Source: Hydrangea macrophylla (taxonomy: Eukaryota > Streptophyta > Magnoliopsida > Cornales > Hydrangeaceae). Taken from it: a DNA stretch of 64,000 nucleotides. A program made the position numbers and the translations under genes. The DNA is taken from positions 73,275,169-73,339,168 of the forward strand of contig CM066988.1 in assembly GCA_033977485.1 (NCBI GenBank), written 5' to 3'. The notes under the pieces were generated by a model. That model saw only the letters and a list, made by a program, of their open reading frames with translations, did not search any database and was not told the origin of the DNA. Of this stretch, positions 1 through 9,660 are shown piece by piece; the first letter of the stretch is position 1; each line of letters begins with the position of its first letter.

Positions 1-321
1 TTCCACATATCGCGCGAGCGGGTCGCGCGAGCGCGACATTTGGACTTCGCGCGCGCGGATCGCGAGAGCGATTCTGGGGATCTCGCGCGAGCGGATCGCG
101 CGAGCGATTTCTAGTTCTTCGCGGGCGCGGGTCGCGCGCGCGACTTTGCTTTTTCAGCTTCTTTAACTCTGCTTTTTCACCCTGTTTAGCCTGGTTTAGT
201 TGATTTCTTCCAAAAACCTGTCAGAAACTAGAAAACAAAGTAAAAATATACAAAAACAGGATAAAACGGTCTAACAAATGCACATTAAGGCGTATTTTTA
301 GGATTAGTTCTCTCCCGATCA
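1..321 (-). repeat. Partial 3' LTR of the minus-strand Athila derivative
   Basis: This matches 1560-1868 closely, including the CpG-rich word array (about 10-150) and the terminus TGATCGGGAG when read on the minus strand. It is preceded in element orientation by the polypurine tract at about 322-335. The window edge removes the rest. Confidence 0.8.
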
Positions 322-512
322 CACCCCCAAACCTACATTTTGCTAGTCCTCGAGCAAAACTAAAATAAAAACTAACTACTAGTAAACTACTACTCCATTT
401 TCGCATGGATCACGATTGCATTTAGCATATGCAACAAGCCTTTTAAACCTCTAGGTGTCCCTAGTCGGACGAGTGAAGTCTCGTGAGGGTTCTCAGCAAC
501 GGCGTCAAAAAT
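322..512 (-). other. Primer-site to polypurine-tract interior of the derivative
   Basis: On the minus strand the interior begins after the LTR with TTTTTGACGCCGTTGC, a one-base variant of the first part of the Athila primer site. It then jumps at once to TGAGAACCCTCACGAG, which matches 28592-28607 of the full element. The rest follows that 3' leader to the polypurine tract. There is no coding sequence. The junction lies at a short GTTG-like homology, which suggests a reverse-transcriptase jump or an illegitimate deletion. Confidence 0.75.
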
Positions 513-1868
513 TGATCTTGTCAGAATCAAGATATAAAAAGTATACTTTACTTTTCAAAAGATTTGTAGTGTGAAAGCAAAGGTCGAACCCACAGGGATT
601 GGTTAACTACAACAACTTAATTTTAAAACCTAAGTCTAATTAATTAGGAAAAACGGATTTTGATTTGAATTTAATTAAACTAATAACAATAAAAATTAAT
701 CTAAACTATGAAAGCAATTAAAGTTGTTTTAAATAATGTTTAAGGGAACCTAGGATTGCAACTCCACCACTAGCTTCATAATAGGAATATTTATGAATTA
801 CTTTAGTTTACTAAGTTGGATGATAATGGGGAATTGTAGCTACAAGCCCAATTCCTCCGACAAGAAGATATTCATGGTTCAAGCACCAACATAATCCATC
901 TTCGGTTAGCACGGATTATCCCACACTAAACTAGGGTTGTGATCTAATCCGTCTAATCTAGGCATGGACTATTCGGATACTTGATAGCACGAATCAATAA
1001 ACCACCATCACATGTAAACAATCTAAACAAGCACAGCAAGAATAGATCGTTGAGCACATCACAGTCAAAATAGATCTAAGACAAGAATAAATTCTGAAAG
1101 CAATGATTTAATCACTAGAAGTACGATTTATTTATAAAAATCCTCTAAACATGTGACTGTCATCCATACATAATAAAACTAAAATAAAAACATAAATAAA
1201 ACCCTATTACTCGTCTAGGGCTTCATTGAAACCCTAGATCTATGATCTAGCCGTCCATGGAAGTGATAGATGGCAAGTAGTTGATGGAGGAGGCCATGGA
1301 AACCCTTGGTCTTCTTTTTCTTCTCCTTGCTTCCCTCCCTTCAATGGCTGGAAGTATGTGTGTATAATAATTGCCAATAATGTCTCACAATGTCTAACCT
1401 CTAAAAATAATAAAAACTAAGTATATATAGAGTTTAACACAAGTTTTAGAAGCTTTCCCAACCCGAAACGAACTGAAACTGATGTAATTTACAGTCTAGA
1501 CGTCGTTTAGCAGTTTCGTTTGCACAGGAGTCTTCAGTATACTGAAATACGCAACTTTGATTTTTCCACATATCGCGCGAGCGCGACAATTGGACTTCGC
1601 GCGCGCGGATCGAGCGAGCGATTCTGGGGATCTCGCGCGAGCGGATCGCGCGAGCGATTTCTGGTTTTCGCGGGCGCGGGTCGCGCGCGCGACTTGTCTT
1701 TTTCAGCTTCTTTAACTCTGCTTTTTCACCCTGTTTAGCCTGGTTTAGTTGATTTCTTCCAAAACCTGTCAGAAACTAGAAAACGGAGTAAAAATATACA
1801 AAACAGGATAAAAAGTACTAACAAATGTTCGTTAAGGCGTATAAATAGGATTAGTTCTCTCCCGATCA
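513..1868 (-). repeat. 5' LTR of the minus-strand Athila derivative
   Basis: This 1356-bp block begins TGATCGGGAG and ends GACAAGATCA on the minus strand. It aligns with the Athila LTRs at 14244-15616 and 28765-30137, including the stretch around 525-600 that ends in the typical U5 phrase for 'Tgtgggttcgacc'. Unlike the full-length copy it keeps an undamaged TATA box (about 1421-1430). The CpG word array is at about 1565-1695. Confidence 0.8.
1421..1430 (-). promoter_or_regulatory. TATA box of the Athila-type LTR
   Basis: Minus-strand CTATATATAC lies in the LTR about 125 bp downstream of the CpG word array. The same position in the full-length element reads CTATGTATAC in both LTRs, a one-base change that may weaken it. 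Confidence 0.5.
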
Positions 1869-1883
1869 GTCGTCCTAACTCAC

Positions 1884-2735
1884 TGTTGTATTTTTATTCT
1901 CTTTGGTTAGCATTTCAAAGCCAAATGGGTTTCTCTCTCTAGCTTTTGGGAAAGTGCGTTAAAAGCTTGAAAGGGACCTTTGTCCTACATTGGTTGTGAA
2001 GAGGAGTGTGGAAGGGCATATATAAGATTTGTGGTCTTAGGCTTAAGTAATAAGCTAGCACATGTGCACACTCACGTGCACGTGAGCCAAGCCCAAGTCC
2101 AATGGAAAATTGGGTTTCGTTCTGGAAACCAATTAACCGGGTGCGACACGTCTTACTCGCGTGCAGGGGGGTGGAAATACCGGCCTCCAAGCCTCGCGGG
2201 CTCACCCGGTTCGACCACTGTTTTGCAAAAATTATTTTTTTCAAAAACTCTCTTTATTTTACTTTGACTGAATAAACTCTTTCCTTACAGGTTTATTACA
2301 ACTTCCTTTTTTGCTATGCAATTAATTAGCCGTTATTAAAACCTTACCTTTTTATATAACACATTTTGATTAATTAAGGGATTATGTCGAGTTCCTGTGA
2401 TTATAAAATTGGTTAAGTCGTCCTCTTGGAAAAATACAGAAACCATTACATCTCTATTTTTCTCTCCATTCGTTTTCCCTCTCTGTATTGATCACTGATA
2501 AATCCAAGGTTATTCTGAGTCCCTTGTTCTTACGAGTGCACGTTAACAAGGAAGAGACTGTTCAATCCTGGAGGGTAGATCACCATTGCCTTTCTGCACC
2601 GAGACAAGTTCTTCGAAGGGCGAAAACTACTCTTAAGGACAGTGTCCTTGTACACAACTCAGTCACCATCTTGAATTCCAACTTCGATAAGTATTTTGAT
2701 TTTATAGCAGTATTTGTTCAATTTTTTTATCAATA
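1884..2735 (+). repeat. 5' LTR of the Copia element
   Basis: This aligns along its length with 7416-8258. It starts TGTTGTATTT and ends with TATCAATA, one base different from the CAACA end of the right LTR. Small indels (for example around 2080-2100 and 2385-2420) and many substitutions show the pair is not recent. Confidence 0.9.
2018..2026 (+). promoter_or_regulatory. TATA box in the Copia 5' LTR
   Basis: CATATATAAG lies about 135 bp into the LTR and is conserved in the right LTR at about 7549-7557. This is the expected place for the element's own promoter. Confidence 0.55.
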
Positions 2736-2755
2736 ATCTTAAGAGTAGTGTTTAA

Positions 2756-3555
2756 ATGGATACTGCTATGTTGACCGCGACTAAAGCTATTCCCGATGTT
2801 ACTAAAATTGAATCGTTCAGCGGGAATAATTTTAAGCGTTGGCAAACCAAATTGTTGCTCGTTCTTGATATTGCAAAAGTTAATTTTGTATTGACTAAGC
2901 CAAAACCCATAGAAGGCTCAACAAACTTTGAAACCGAACTGCCTCTCTGGGAAAATGCAAATAAGATTTGCAAAAGCATTATTTTAAATGCACTTTCAAA
3001 CAAACTTTTTGACATCTACTGTACCTTCAAAACCACAATTGAAATTTGGGATGCCTTAGTCACAAAGTACATTATCGAAGATGCTGGTATCAAAAAATAT
3101 TCCATCGGTAACTTTCTAAATTTTCAAATGACCGATGACAAAGATGGTTCCTCTCAAATCCATGATTTCCATTTAGTTGTCTCTGAATTGACCAATGAAG
3201 GCATGAAACTGCCCGAACCTTTTGTGGCTGGTTCCCTGATTGAAAAGCTTCCTGAATCTTCGAAAAATTACAAACACATGATGAAGCATAAAAGAAAGGA
3301 AATGACCCTAGAGAAATTATTGTGCACATCCGTATAGAAGAGAAAATTGCCTGCTTGAAAAAACCGAGAAAGCCAAGGCTATGGCTTCCAAGGCTAACCT
3401 AGTTGAGGAGAAGCCTAAGCGTACCCATGGTAATTTTAAAAAAGTAGAATTACAAAACCAATTTCAACAAAAATCTTACACCTCAAAATCAATTTGTTAA
3501 AAAGAAAGGAGTATGTTTTGTATGTGGCAAACTGGGCCATCATGCGACTCAATGC
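2756..3555 (+). pseudogene. gag: Copia gag (UBN2-type capsid and zinc knuckle), frameshifted
   Basis: The ATG at 2756 is 20 bp after the LTR. The 193-residue frame has the Copia gag pattern: FSGNNFKRWQ near residue 21, an LWENANKICKSIILNAL-type helix, and EIWDALVTKY near residue 97. It stops at 3335-3337 after a frameshift, but gag continues in other frames. A CCHC zinc knuckle (CFVCGKLGHHATQC) lies at about 3508-3555. The protein would package the element RNA into cytoplasmic particles. The broken frame means this copy cannot make it intact. The family call is secure; I do not assign a Copia clade. Confidence 0.8.
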
Positions 3556-3621
3556 AAACACAGGAAGAATAACGACAAACCTGCCCCTAGAGCTAATCTA
3601 GTTGAGGCAGATGTTATTGTA

Positions 3622-4140
3622 GTGGTTGTTTCTGAGATTAACTTAGTGGCTGGGGAGAAAGATTGGGTGGTAGACTCTGGGGCTACCAGGCATATCTGTG
3701 GCAACAGAAGTGCCTTTGCCTCCTACACTTCGGTAGGGGAAGGAGAGGTACATGTTTACATGGGAGATTCTAGGCCCTCACCTGTGATTGTAAAAGGGAA
3801 GGTAGTTCTCAAACTAACTTCCGGAAAGGTCCTCTCTCTTTCTAATATTCTCCACGTGCCCGACATACGCTGGAACCTTGTGTCTGTGTCACTGCTTGGT
3901 AAAGTGGGGGTGAAAGTTACTTTTGATTCTGATAAAGTTGTTATATCTAAAGGAGGAATGTTTGTGGGTAAAGGGTACTACAATAAGGGATTATTTATTC
4001 TGAATGTACTTGATGTTATAAATAATAATGCTACTACTTCTTCTGCTTACTTGATTGACTCTCATGATTTGTGGCATAGTAGATTAGTACATGTGAATTT
4101 TTCATATATCAAGAAAATGAAAGTTGGTATTCTTGAATGT
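3622..4140 (+). pseudogene. Copia protease and start of GAG-pre-integrase region
   Basis: The frame carries the retropepsin active-site motif WVVDSGATRHIC, with catalytic Asp at 3673, followed by the Copia strand pattern VLHVP-like (ILHVPDIRWNLVSV). This enzyme cuts the polyprotein in the particle. The frame then runs into the GAG-pre-integrase region (DLWHSRLVHVNF) and is destroyed where a 200-bp tandem duplication begins. The start of this open frame is arbitrary because protease is normally translated as part of one polyprotein. Confidence 0.8.
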
Positions 4141-4340
4141 ACTACAATAAGGGAGGAATGTTTGTGGGGAAAGGGTACTACAATAAGGGATTATTTATTC
4201 TGAATGTACTTGATGTTATAAATAATAATGCTACTACTTCTTCTGCTTACTTGATTGACTCTTATGATTTGTGGCATAGTAGATTAGGACATGTGAATTT
4301 TTTATATATCAAGAAAATGAAAGAACTTGGTATTCTTGAA
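3953..4340 (+). repeat. Tandem duplication inside Copia pol
   Basis: The block starting GGAGGAATGTTTGTGGG near 3953 recurs exactly 200 bp later, near 4153, and the two copies stay alike to about 4340 with a few substitutions and a 3-bp indel. As 200 is not a multiple of three, the duplication shifts the frame within the GAG-pre-integrase domain. Confidence 0.9.
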
Positions 4341-5170
4341 AATGTTAGTATCACTAATAATGAGAAATGCCAAATTTGTAGTGAAGCAAAAGGTACTAAG
4401 AAACCTTGCAAACAAATAGTACAAAGAGAAACAGAATTGTTCACTTTAATTCACTCAGATTTAGGAGATATGAAATCAACTGAATCTAGAGGAGGAAAGA
4501 GATATTATGTGACATTCATAGATGATCACTCGAGATATACTAGAGTATTCTTACTTAGAAATAAAGATGAGACAGAAGGAAAATTCATACAATACAAAGC
4601 TGAGGTTGAAAATAAATTAGATCAAAAGATCAAAAGACTTAGGTCTGATAGGGGAGGTGAATATGAATCTGGCCCCCATGTCAATTCTGTAAACAACATG
4701 GTATAGTACACGAGGTAACTCCACCCTATTCACCAGAATCTAACAAAGTAGCTGAACGAAAAATAGAATGTTAAAGGAAATGATGAACGCTATGTTAATT
4801 AGTTCTGGAGTACCAAATAATTTGTGGGGGGAAGCTATCCTCTCTGCATGTCACCTTCAAAATAGAATTATTTTTAAGAAAACAGGAAAGACCCCTTATG
4901 AGTTATGGGAAAATCATAGACCTAACTTGAAATACCTTAAAGTGTGGGGGTACCTAGCCAAGGTTCTACTTCCAGAACCTAAGAAAAGGAAAATAGGTTT
5001 GAAAATAGCAGATTGTTTATTCATAGGGTATGTTGAGAATAGTGCTGCATATAGATTCTTGGTTCGTAAAAGTGACGTGTTAGAGAAAAACACAATAATT
5101 GAATCAAAAAATGCAGATTTCTTTGAAAGCATATTTCCTTTGAAAACAACCATTGAAAGACCAAGGTTAG
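4210..5170 (+). pseudogene. Copia integrase, frameshifted
   Basis: The second copy of the duplication restores the HHCC zinc-binding domain (WHSRLGHVNF, then CQICSEAKG). The catalytic core follows: IHSDLGDM, YVTFIDDHSRY, and LRSDRGGEYES with the Glu. A frameshift lies near 4675. The next frame resumes in the core (SSGVPNNLWGEA, LQNRI) and the C-terminal part (LKYLKVWGYLAKV, KIADCLFIGY). Integrase would join element cDNA to host DNA. In this copy the core is split by the frameshift and by a stop near 4767. Confidence 0.82.
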
Positions 5171-5283
5171 AACCTACTGTTGAGCCTAACGTTTACTCAA
5201 ATGAGTCTGTAGAAATTGATTTAAGTAGAAGCAAACGAGATAGGAGAGAAACAAACCTAGGAGATGGGTTTTTCACATTTTTA

Positions 5284-6010
5284 ATGGATAATGATCCTAT
5301 GACTTATAATGAAGCTATGTCCTCTCCCAATGCTCCCTTTTGGAGAGAAGCGATTAATAGTGAATCTATCATGGCTAATCACACTTGGGAATTGGTTGAC
5401 TTACCTCCAAGTGCAAAACCTATAGGATGTAAATGGATATTCAAAAAGACGTTAAAACCTGATGGATCTATCGATAAGTTTAAAGCTAGACTTGTAGCTA
5501 AGGGATACACTCAAAAGAAAGATGTTGATTATTTTGATACTTATTCTCCCGTGACTAGAATATCATCTATTAGAATTCTAGTAGCTCTTGCTTCTTTGAG
5601 TAAACTCTTAATTCATCAAATGGATGTTAAAACTGCATTTCTTAATGGTGAGTTAAAGGAGGAAATCTACATGGAACAACCTGAAGGCCTTATAGCTCAT
5701 GGAAATCTAGTAGTAAAAGCAAAGTTTGTAAGTTAGTAAAATCTTTGTATGGCCTAAAGCAAGCACCAAAACAATGGTCTGAGAAATTCGATAGTGTTAT
5801 GATATGTAATGGATATGTTGTAATGAAGCCGATAAATGTGTGTATCATAAATTTGACAATGATGCTAGTATAATTATTTGCCTATATGTTGATGATATGC
5901 TTATTTTAGGCACTAATATGATTGTAATAAATGAAACAAAACGATTGTTATCATCTAGTTTCGATATGAAGGACTTAGGTGAGGCTAATGTAATACTTGG
6001 GATAAAATAG
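5284..6010 (+). pseudogene. Copia reverse transcriptase, frameshifted
   Basis: The Copia RT signature begins with MTYNEAMSSPNAPFWREAI, then WELVDLPP, IGCKWIFKKT and KARLVAKGYTQ, followed by MDVKTAFLNGEL. The frame breaks near 5735. [12 protein letters not shown] and the catalytic YVDD (5884-5895) lie in later frames, and an in-frame TAG follows near 6008. The enzyme would copy element RNA to DNA within the particle. All core motifs survive in order, so the breaks are fairly recent relative to the family's origin. Confidence 0.88.
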
Positions 6011-6031
6011 ACTAAAACCATAGAGGGTTTC

Positions 6032-6886
6032 ATGATGTCTCAAGAATATTTTGCTGAAAAGATTCTAAAGAAATTTGAGCATTTTGACTCTAAATCTGTT
6101 ACAACTCCCTATGATGGAAGTATACAATTGAAGAAAAACAATGAAACTAGCATTTCACAGTCTGATTATGCTCAAATAATTGGTAGTCTTACCTATCTTA
6201 TGAACTGTACTAGACCTGATATTGCATATGCTATTAATTGACTGAGCAGGTACACTCATAATCCTAGTAAGGAACATTGGACAGCTATATATAGAGTTCT
6301 TAAGTATCTTAAAGGTACTATGGATTATGGTTTAGTATATCATGGGTTTCCCGCTGTACTTGAAGGGTATAGCGATGCAAACTGGATCTCAGATTCAGAC
6401 GAGACAAAATCCACGAGTGGGTATATATTTACCCTTGGAGGAGGTGCAGTCTCTTGGAAATCTTCCAAATAGATATGCACTGCTCAGTCCACTATGGAAT
6501 CCGAGTTTATAGCCTTAGAAAAGACAGGTTCTGAGGTCGAGTGGCTTAGAAACCTCTTGGCAGATATCCTTTTATGGATGAGACCAGTTCCATCTGTGTC
6601 GCTACAATATGATTGCGAGGCTGCAATAGCCCGGGCAAGAAATAAGACCTATAATGGAAAAAGTAGGCACATTTGCCTAAGACACAATATTGTGAAGCAG
6701 CTGTTGAAAGATGGAATTATATCCTTAGACTTGGTAAGGTCAGAGATGAATTTAACAGATCCTCTGACCAAACCACTAGGAAGGAAGCTAGTGGCTAGTA
6801 CATCGAGGGGAATGGGACTTATGTCTAGAACAATGGTCAACAGTAGTAGTAACCAAACCTACATGAGTAGAGATCCCACAAACTAG
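6032..6886 (+). pseudogene. Copia RT thumb and RNase H, interrupted by stops
   Basis: The frame contains IGSLTYLMNCTRPDIAYAI, typical of the RT/RNase H connection, then a TGA at about 6239-6241. It is followed in the same region by [20 protein letters not shown] (RNase H), a TAG near 6471-6473, and the last RNase H block (STMESEFIALEKTGSEVEWL; DCEAAIARARN). The end is the usual short tail with DPLTKPLGRK. RNase H would remove the RNA template. Two nonsense codons make it inactive. Confidence 0.85.
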
Positions 6887-7415
6887 GTTCATATGGGTAA
6901 TAACAAGCTACGGGTTGACTAAGTGAGACACTATCATTTATTACATATTATAGTCCATTCCTATGGTGTAGATAGTGTAAACTACAATATGTGAGGTGGA
7001 GTTTTATACTCTTAATGAAACCATAGCCCTTAAGGGTGGTGTGTGTAATTGTAGTACGCACTTGATGGATTCACCTATGTGAGTGTGGAACTGGGGCCGC
7101 TTCCTATGAAAACTTAGATAGGTACTCTAGAGCACTCATGAAATCCAGGTAAGGCGCATGGCCAAAACATGCCAAACCACGTTTACAGCCTTGGTTATCG
7201 GAGTGTGTTGTGGGTGATAAGATCTTTGACTCACACAAGGAAATGAGGTTCATAGAAATTTTAAATTTTAAATTTCAACAAATTTTCTGTGAGCCAATTC
7301 TTATTTTCCCTAAGTTTTGATTCATAGTCCCCAACACACCAACATTGATGCAATACACTAAAGTGGTCAATCATCATTCTATATCTTTTAATTGCCTTTG
7401 AAATATGTAAGGGAT
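6887..7415 (+). other. Copia 3' untranslated region
   Basis: No reading frame is supported here. The stretch ends in an A/G-rich run (about 7400-7415) just before the right LTR, the likely polypurine tract. Confidence 0.6.
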
Positions 7416-8258
7416 TGTTGTATTTTTATTCTCTTTGGTTAATATTTCAAAGCCAAATGGGTTTCTCTCTCTAGCTTTTGGGAAAGTGTCTTAAAAGCTT
7501 GAAAGGGACCTTTGTCCCACACTGGTTGTGAAGAGGAGTGTGGAAGGGCATATATAAGATTTGTGGTCTTAGGCTTAAGTAATAAGCTAGCACATGTGCA
7601 CACTCACGCACACGTGAGCCAAGCCCATACCAAGCCCAAGTTCAATGGAAAATTGGGTTTCGTTCTGGAAACCAATTAACCGGGCGCGTCACGTCTTACT
7701 CGCGCGCAGGGGGGTTGTAAATCCCGGCCTCCAAGCCTCGCGGGCTCACCCGGTTGGACCACTGTTTTGCAAATTATATTATTTTTTGAAACACTCTTTA
7801 TTTTAATTTGACTGAATAAACTCTTTCCTTACAGGTTTATTACAACTTCCTTTTTTACTATGCAATTAATTAGCCGTTATTAAAACCTTACCTTTTTATA
7901 TAAGACGTTTTGATTAATTATGGAATTATGTCGGGATAAGTCGTCCTCTTTGGAAAAATACACAAATCATTACATCTCTATTTTTCTCTCCATTCGTTTT
8001 CCCTCTCTGTATTGATCACTGATAAATCCAAGGCTGTTCTGAGTCCCTTGTTCTTACAAGTACACGTTAACAAGGAAGAGATTGCTCAATCCTGGAGGGT
8101 AGATTTCCATTGCCTTTTTGCACCGAGACAAGTTCTTCAAAGGGTGAAAACTACTCTTAAGAACAGTGTCCTTGTACACAACTCAGTCACCATCTCGAAT
8201 TCCAACTTCGATAAGTATTATGATTTCATAGTAGTATCTGTTCATTTTTTTATCAACA
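7416..8258 (+). repeat. 3' LTR of the Copia element
   Basis: This matches 1884-2735, begins TGTTG and ends CAACA, and is followed by the target duplication CTCAC (8259-8263). It includes a TATA-like CATATATAAG near 7549. Confidence 0.9.
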
Positions 8259-8263
8259 CTCAC

Positions 8264-9660
8264 TTGGTATATTATAGAAATACTCTATGTATATTATATG
8301 AATATTATTTGGCGTGGACATACTTTATGTGTATTATGTGTCCGTAAGTTAAAGATAAATTGTTTATATGAAAATGCATGTGTAGATAACTATACTCCAT
8401 GCTTAATTGATAATTGTTGTTATGATTCATGCTTGTTATGTTATACGTCATACACTCGCATGAACATTCATATGAACGTAGTAGAGTCATGATGTTAAAG
8501 TTGACATACGTATGGTTAGTTGAGGAGGCCAACCTAGTTTTATTATCACACATGTTTGAGTGGACCGCAGTGGTCTGTCAAATCAATGGTTACAACTTAT
8601 AATGCTATTGCGGCCCTGGGTTAAGGCGACGATAGCTCAAGTACCCATTCGAATGAATATGGTCAAGTCATAAGAGTAGGTGGTTTACAAGCTATTATGG
8701 CCCCCGGTGAAGGCGACGATAGCAAGATATCCCAACCAAGTCTAGAATACAATAGTTACAACTTCTAAATCTATTATGGCCCCAGGTGAAGGTGACGACA
8801 TCACTTTAACTATTCTATTCCCTAAGCAAGGTCAGTAAAGTGATTACACTCTTTTAAAACCAAACCTAATAGTACAGTCCCGGGCAAAGGCGATGATAGT
8901 AACATAATCATTTCGCTCTAAGCTAACAGTGTTACACGGTAATGTAACAAGTTACACGAGTCAGTTACAATGCCTAAAATCCCAAGGTGGTCGAGTGAAG
9001 TTAAGTATATTTATGATGCATTGTGTTGTTACTATCTCATTCATATTCTCATATTATACTTGTTAAATATCATGCTTACTAAATGTTTGGTTCAAACCAT
9101 TGTTGTACTTGTATATGTTTATTTGTATTAGGAGTGATCGGTTAGGTCAACTCACTTAGCCTCAAAAGCCAACGGCTCTACGGCTTTGGACATATTTTGT
9201 CTATGTCATAATGAAGAAACCTACCCAAGCAACTATGAAGAAGAGTACCCTAAGCCTCAAGAGGGAGACTATCAGGAAGGTTACCCTGAGGGGGACTATT
9301 CAGAAGAATGCGTTGAGGAAGGGCATGGATATGCCAACTAAACCGAAGAATCTAGTCTATTATCATACTAAGATTTCCCTTATGCTCTAAACTATATTTT
9401 GTTTATTGTAATAATTTAAGTGACGTCGATAGCCCAAACTTAGATTTTTGTGATTTTTATTTGGAACTGTTATAGCTTAGTACCAAACGCTTAAAAGTTC
9501 CTCCATGAATACCATTAGACTTTCTATGCTTCCTACATATGTTATAACCATATCAGAATGCTTGCAAGGGTAGGTCAGTCTTATGTAACTACTCATTGCT
9601 CATGGATCCGGAAAGGAAAATTTTATTTTCCTCTAATTTTCACTACTCCTGGGCATGACA
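8264..9660 (+). repeat. 3' part of a chromovirus-type long LTR (host of the Copia insertion)
   Basis: There is no gene here. The end (CTACTCCTGGGCATGACA at 9643-9660) and the block before it resemble the 3' end of the solo LTR at 34130-34789. Both share a tandem-repeat slot, a conserved CACTTAGC...AACGGCT stretch, a short acidic Tyr-rich frame, then AT-rich sequence and a ...CATGACA or GCGTGACA terminus. The 5' part is missing here and probably lies left of the window, separated by the two insertions. Confidence 0.6.
8604..8900 (+). repeat. Four spaced repeats of a GGCCC...GGCGACGATAGC motif
   Basis: Four copies start near 8604, 8692, 8771 and 8868, about 80-100 bp apart, with variable DNA between. 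They occupy the same LTR position as the CTGAGGATCG array of the solo LTR but differ in sequence. Confidence 0.7.

Larger units (their letters stand above)
1..1868 (-). mobile_element. Athila-related deletion derivative, minus strand, left LTR truncated by window
   Basis: Read on the minus strand this is LTR (513-1868), a 191-bp interior (322-512), then the start of a second LTR (1-321). The interior holds a tRNA-Asp-type primer site remnant joined straight to sequence that matches the region just before the 3' LTR of the full-length Athila element (compare 28585-28764), ending in the same G-rich polypurine tract. All of gag and pol is therefore missing. Both LTR parts carry the CGCGCGAGCG words seen in the Athila LTRs. 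The right outer LTR end is followed by GTCGT; the matching left target duplication is outside the window. The family is close to, but diverged from, the 14244-30137 element. Confidence 0.8.
1884..8258 (+). mobile_element. Ty1/Copia LTR retrotransposon, structurally complete, coding region dead
   Basis: The two LTRs (852 and 843 bp) begin TGTTG. The right one ends CAACA and the left one CAATA. The element is flanked by the direct repeat CTCAC at 1879-1883 and 8259-8263. Inside, in order, are gag, zinc knuckle, protease, integrase, reverse transcriptase and RNase H; integrase before reverse transcriptase is the Copia order. The frame is broken by several frameshifts, stops and a 200-bp duplication. 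No standard initiator-Met primer site follows the left LTR, where only about 20 bp separate LTR and start codon. It is inserted in a chromovirus-type LTR whose 3' part follows at 8264. Confidence 0.92.

Noticed and set aside
221..406. 61-residue minus-strand frame
   Set aside because: It lies across an LTR end and the short interior of the Athila derivative and has no conserved domain.
1939..2267. Overlapping frames on both strands in the Copia LTR
   Set aside because: They fall wholly in the LTR and are not preserved as frames in the right LTR.
8604..8900. Possible CRISPR-like spaced repeats
   Set aside because: This is plant nuclear DNA; repeats are few, variable, and sit in an LTR.
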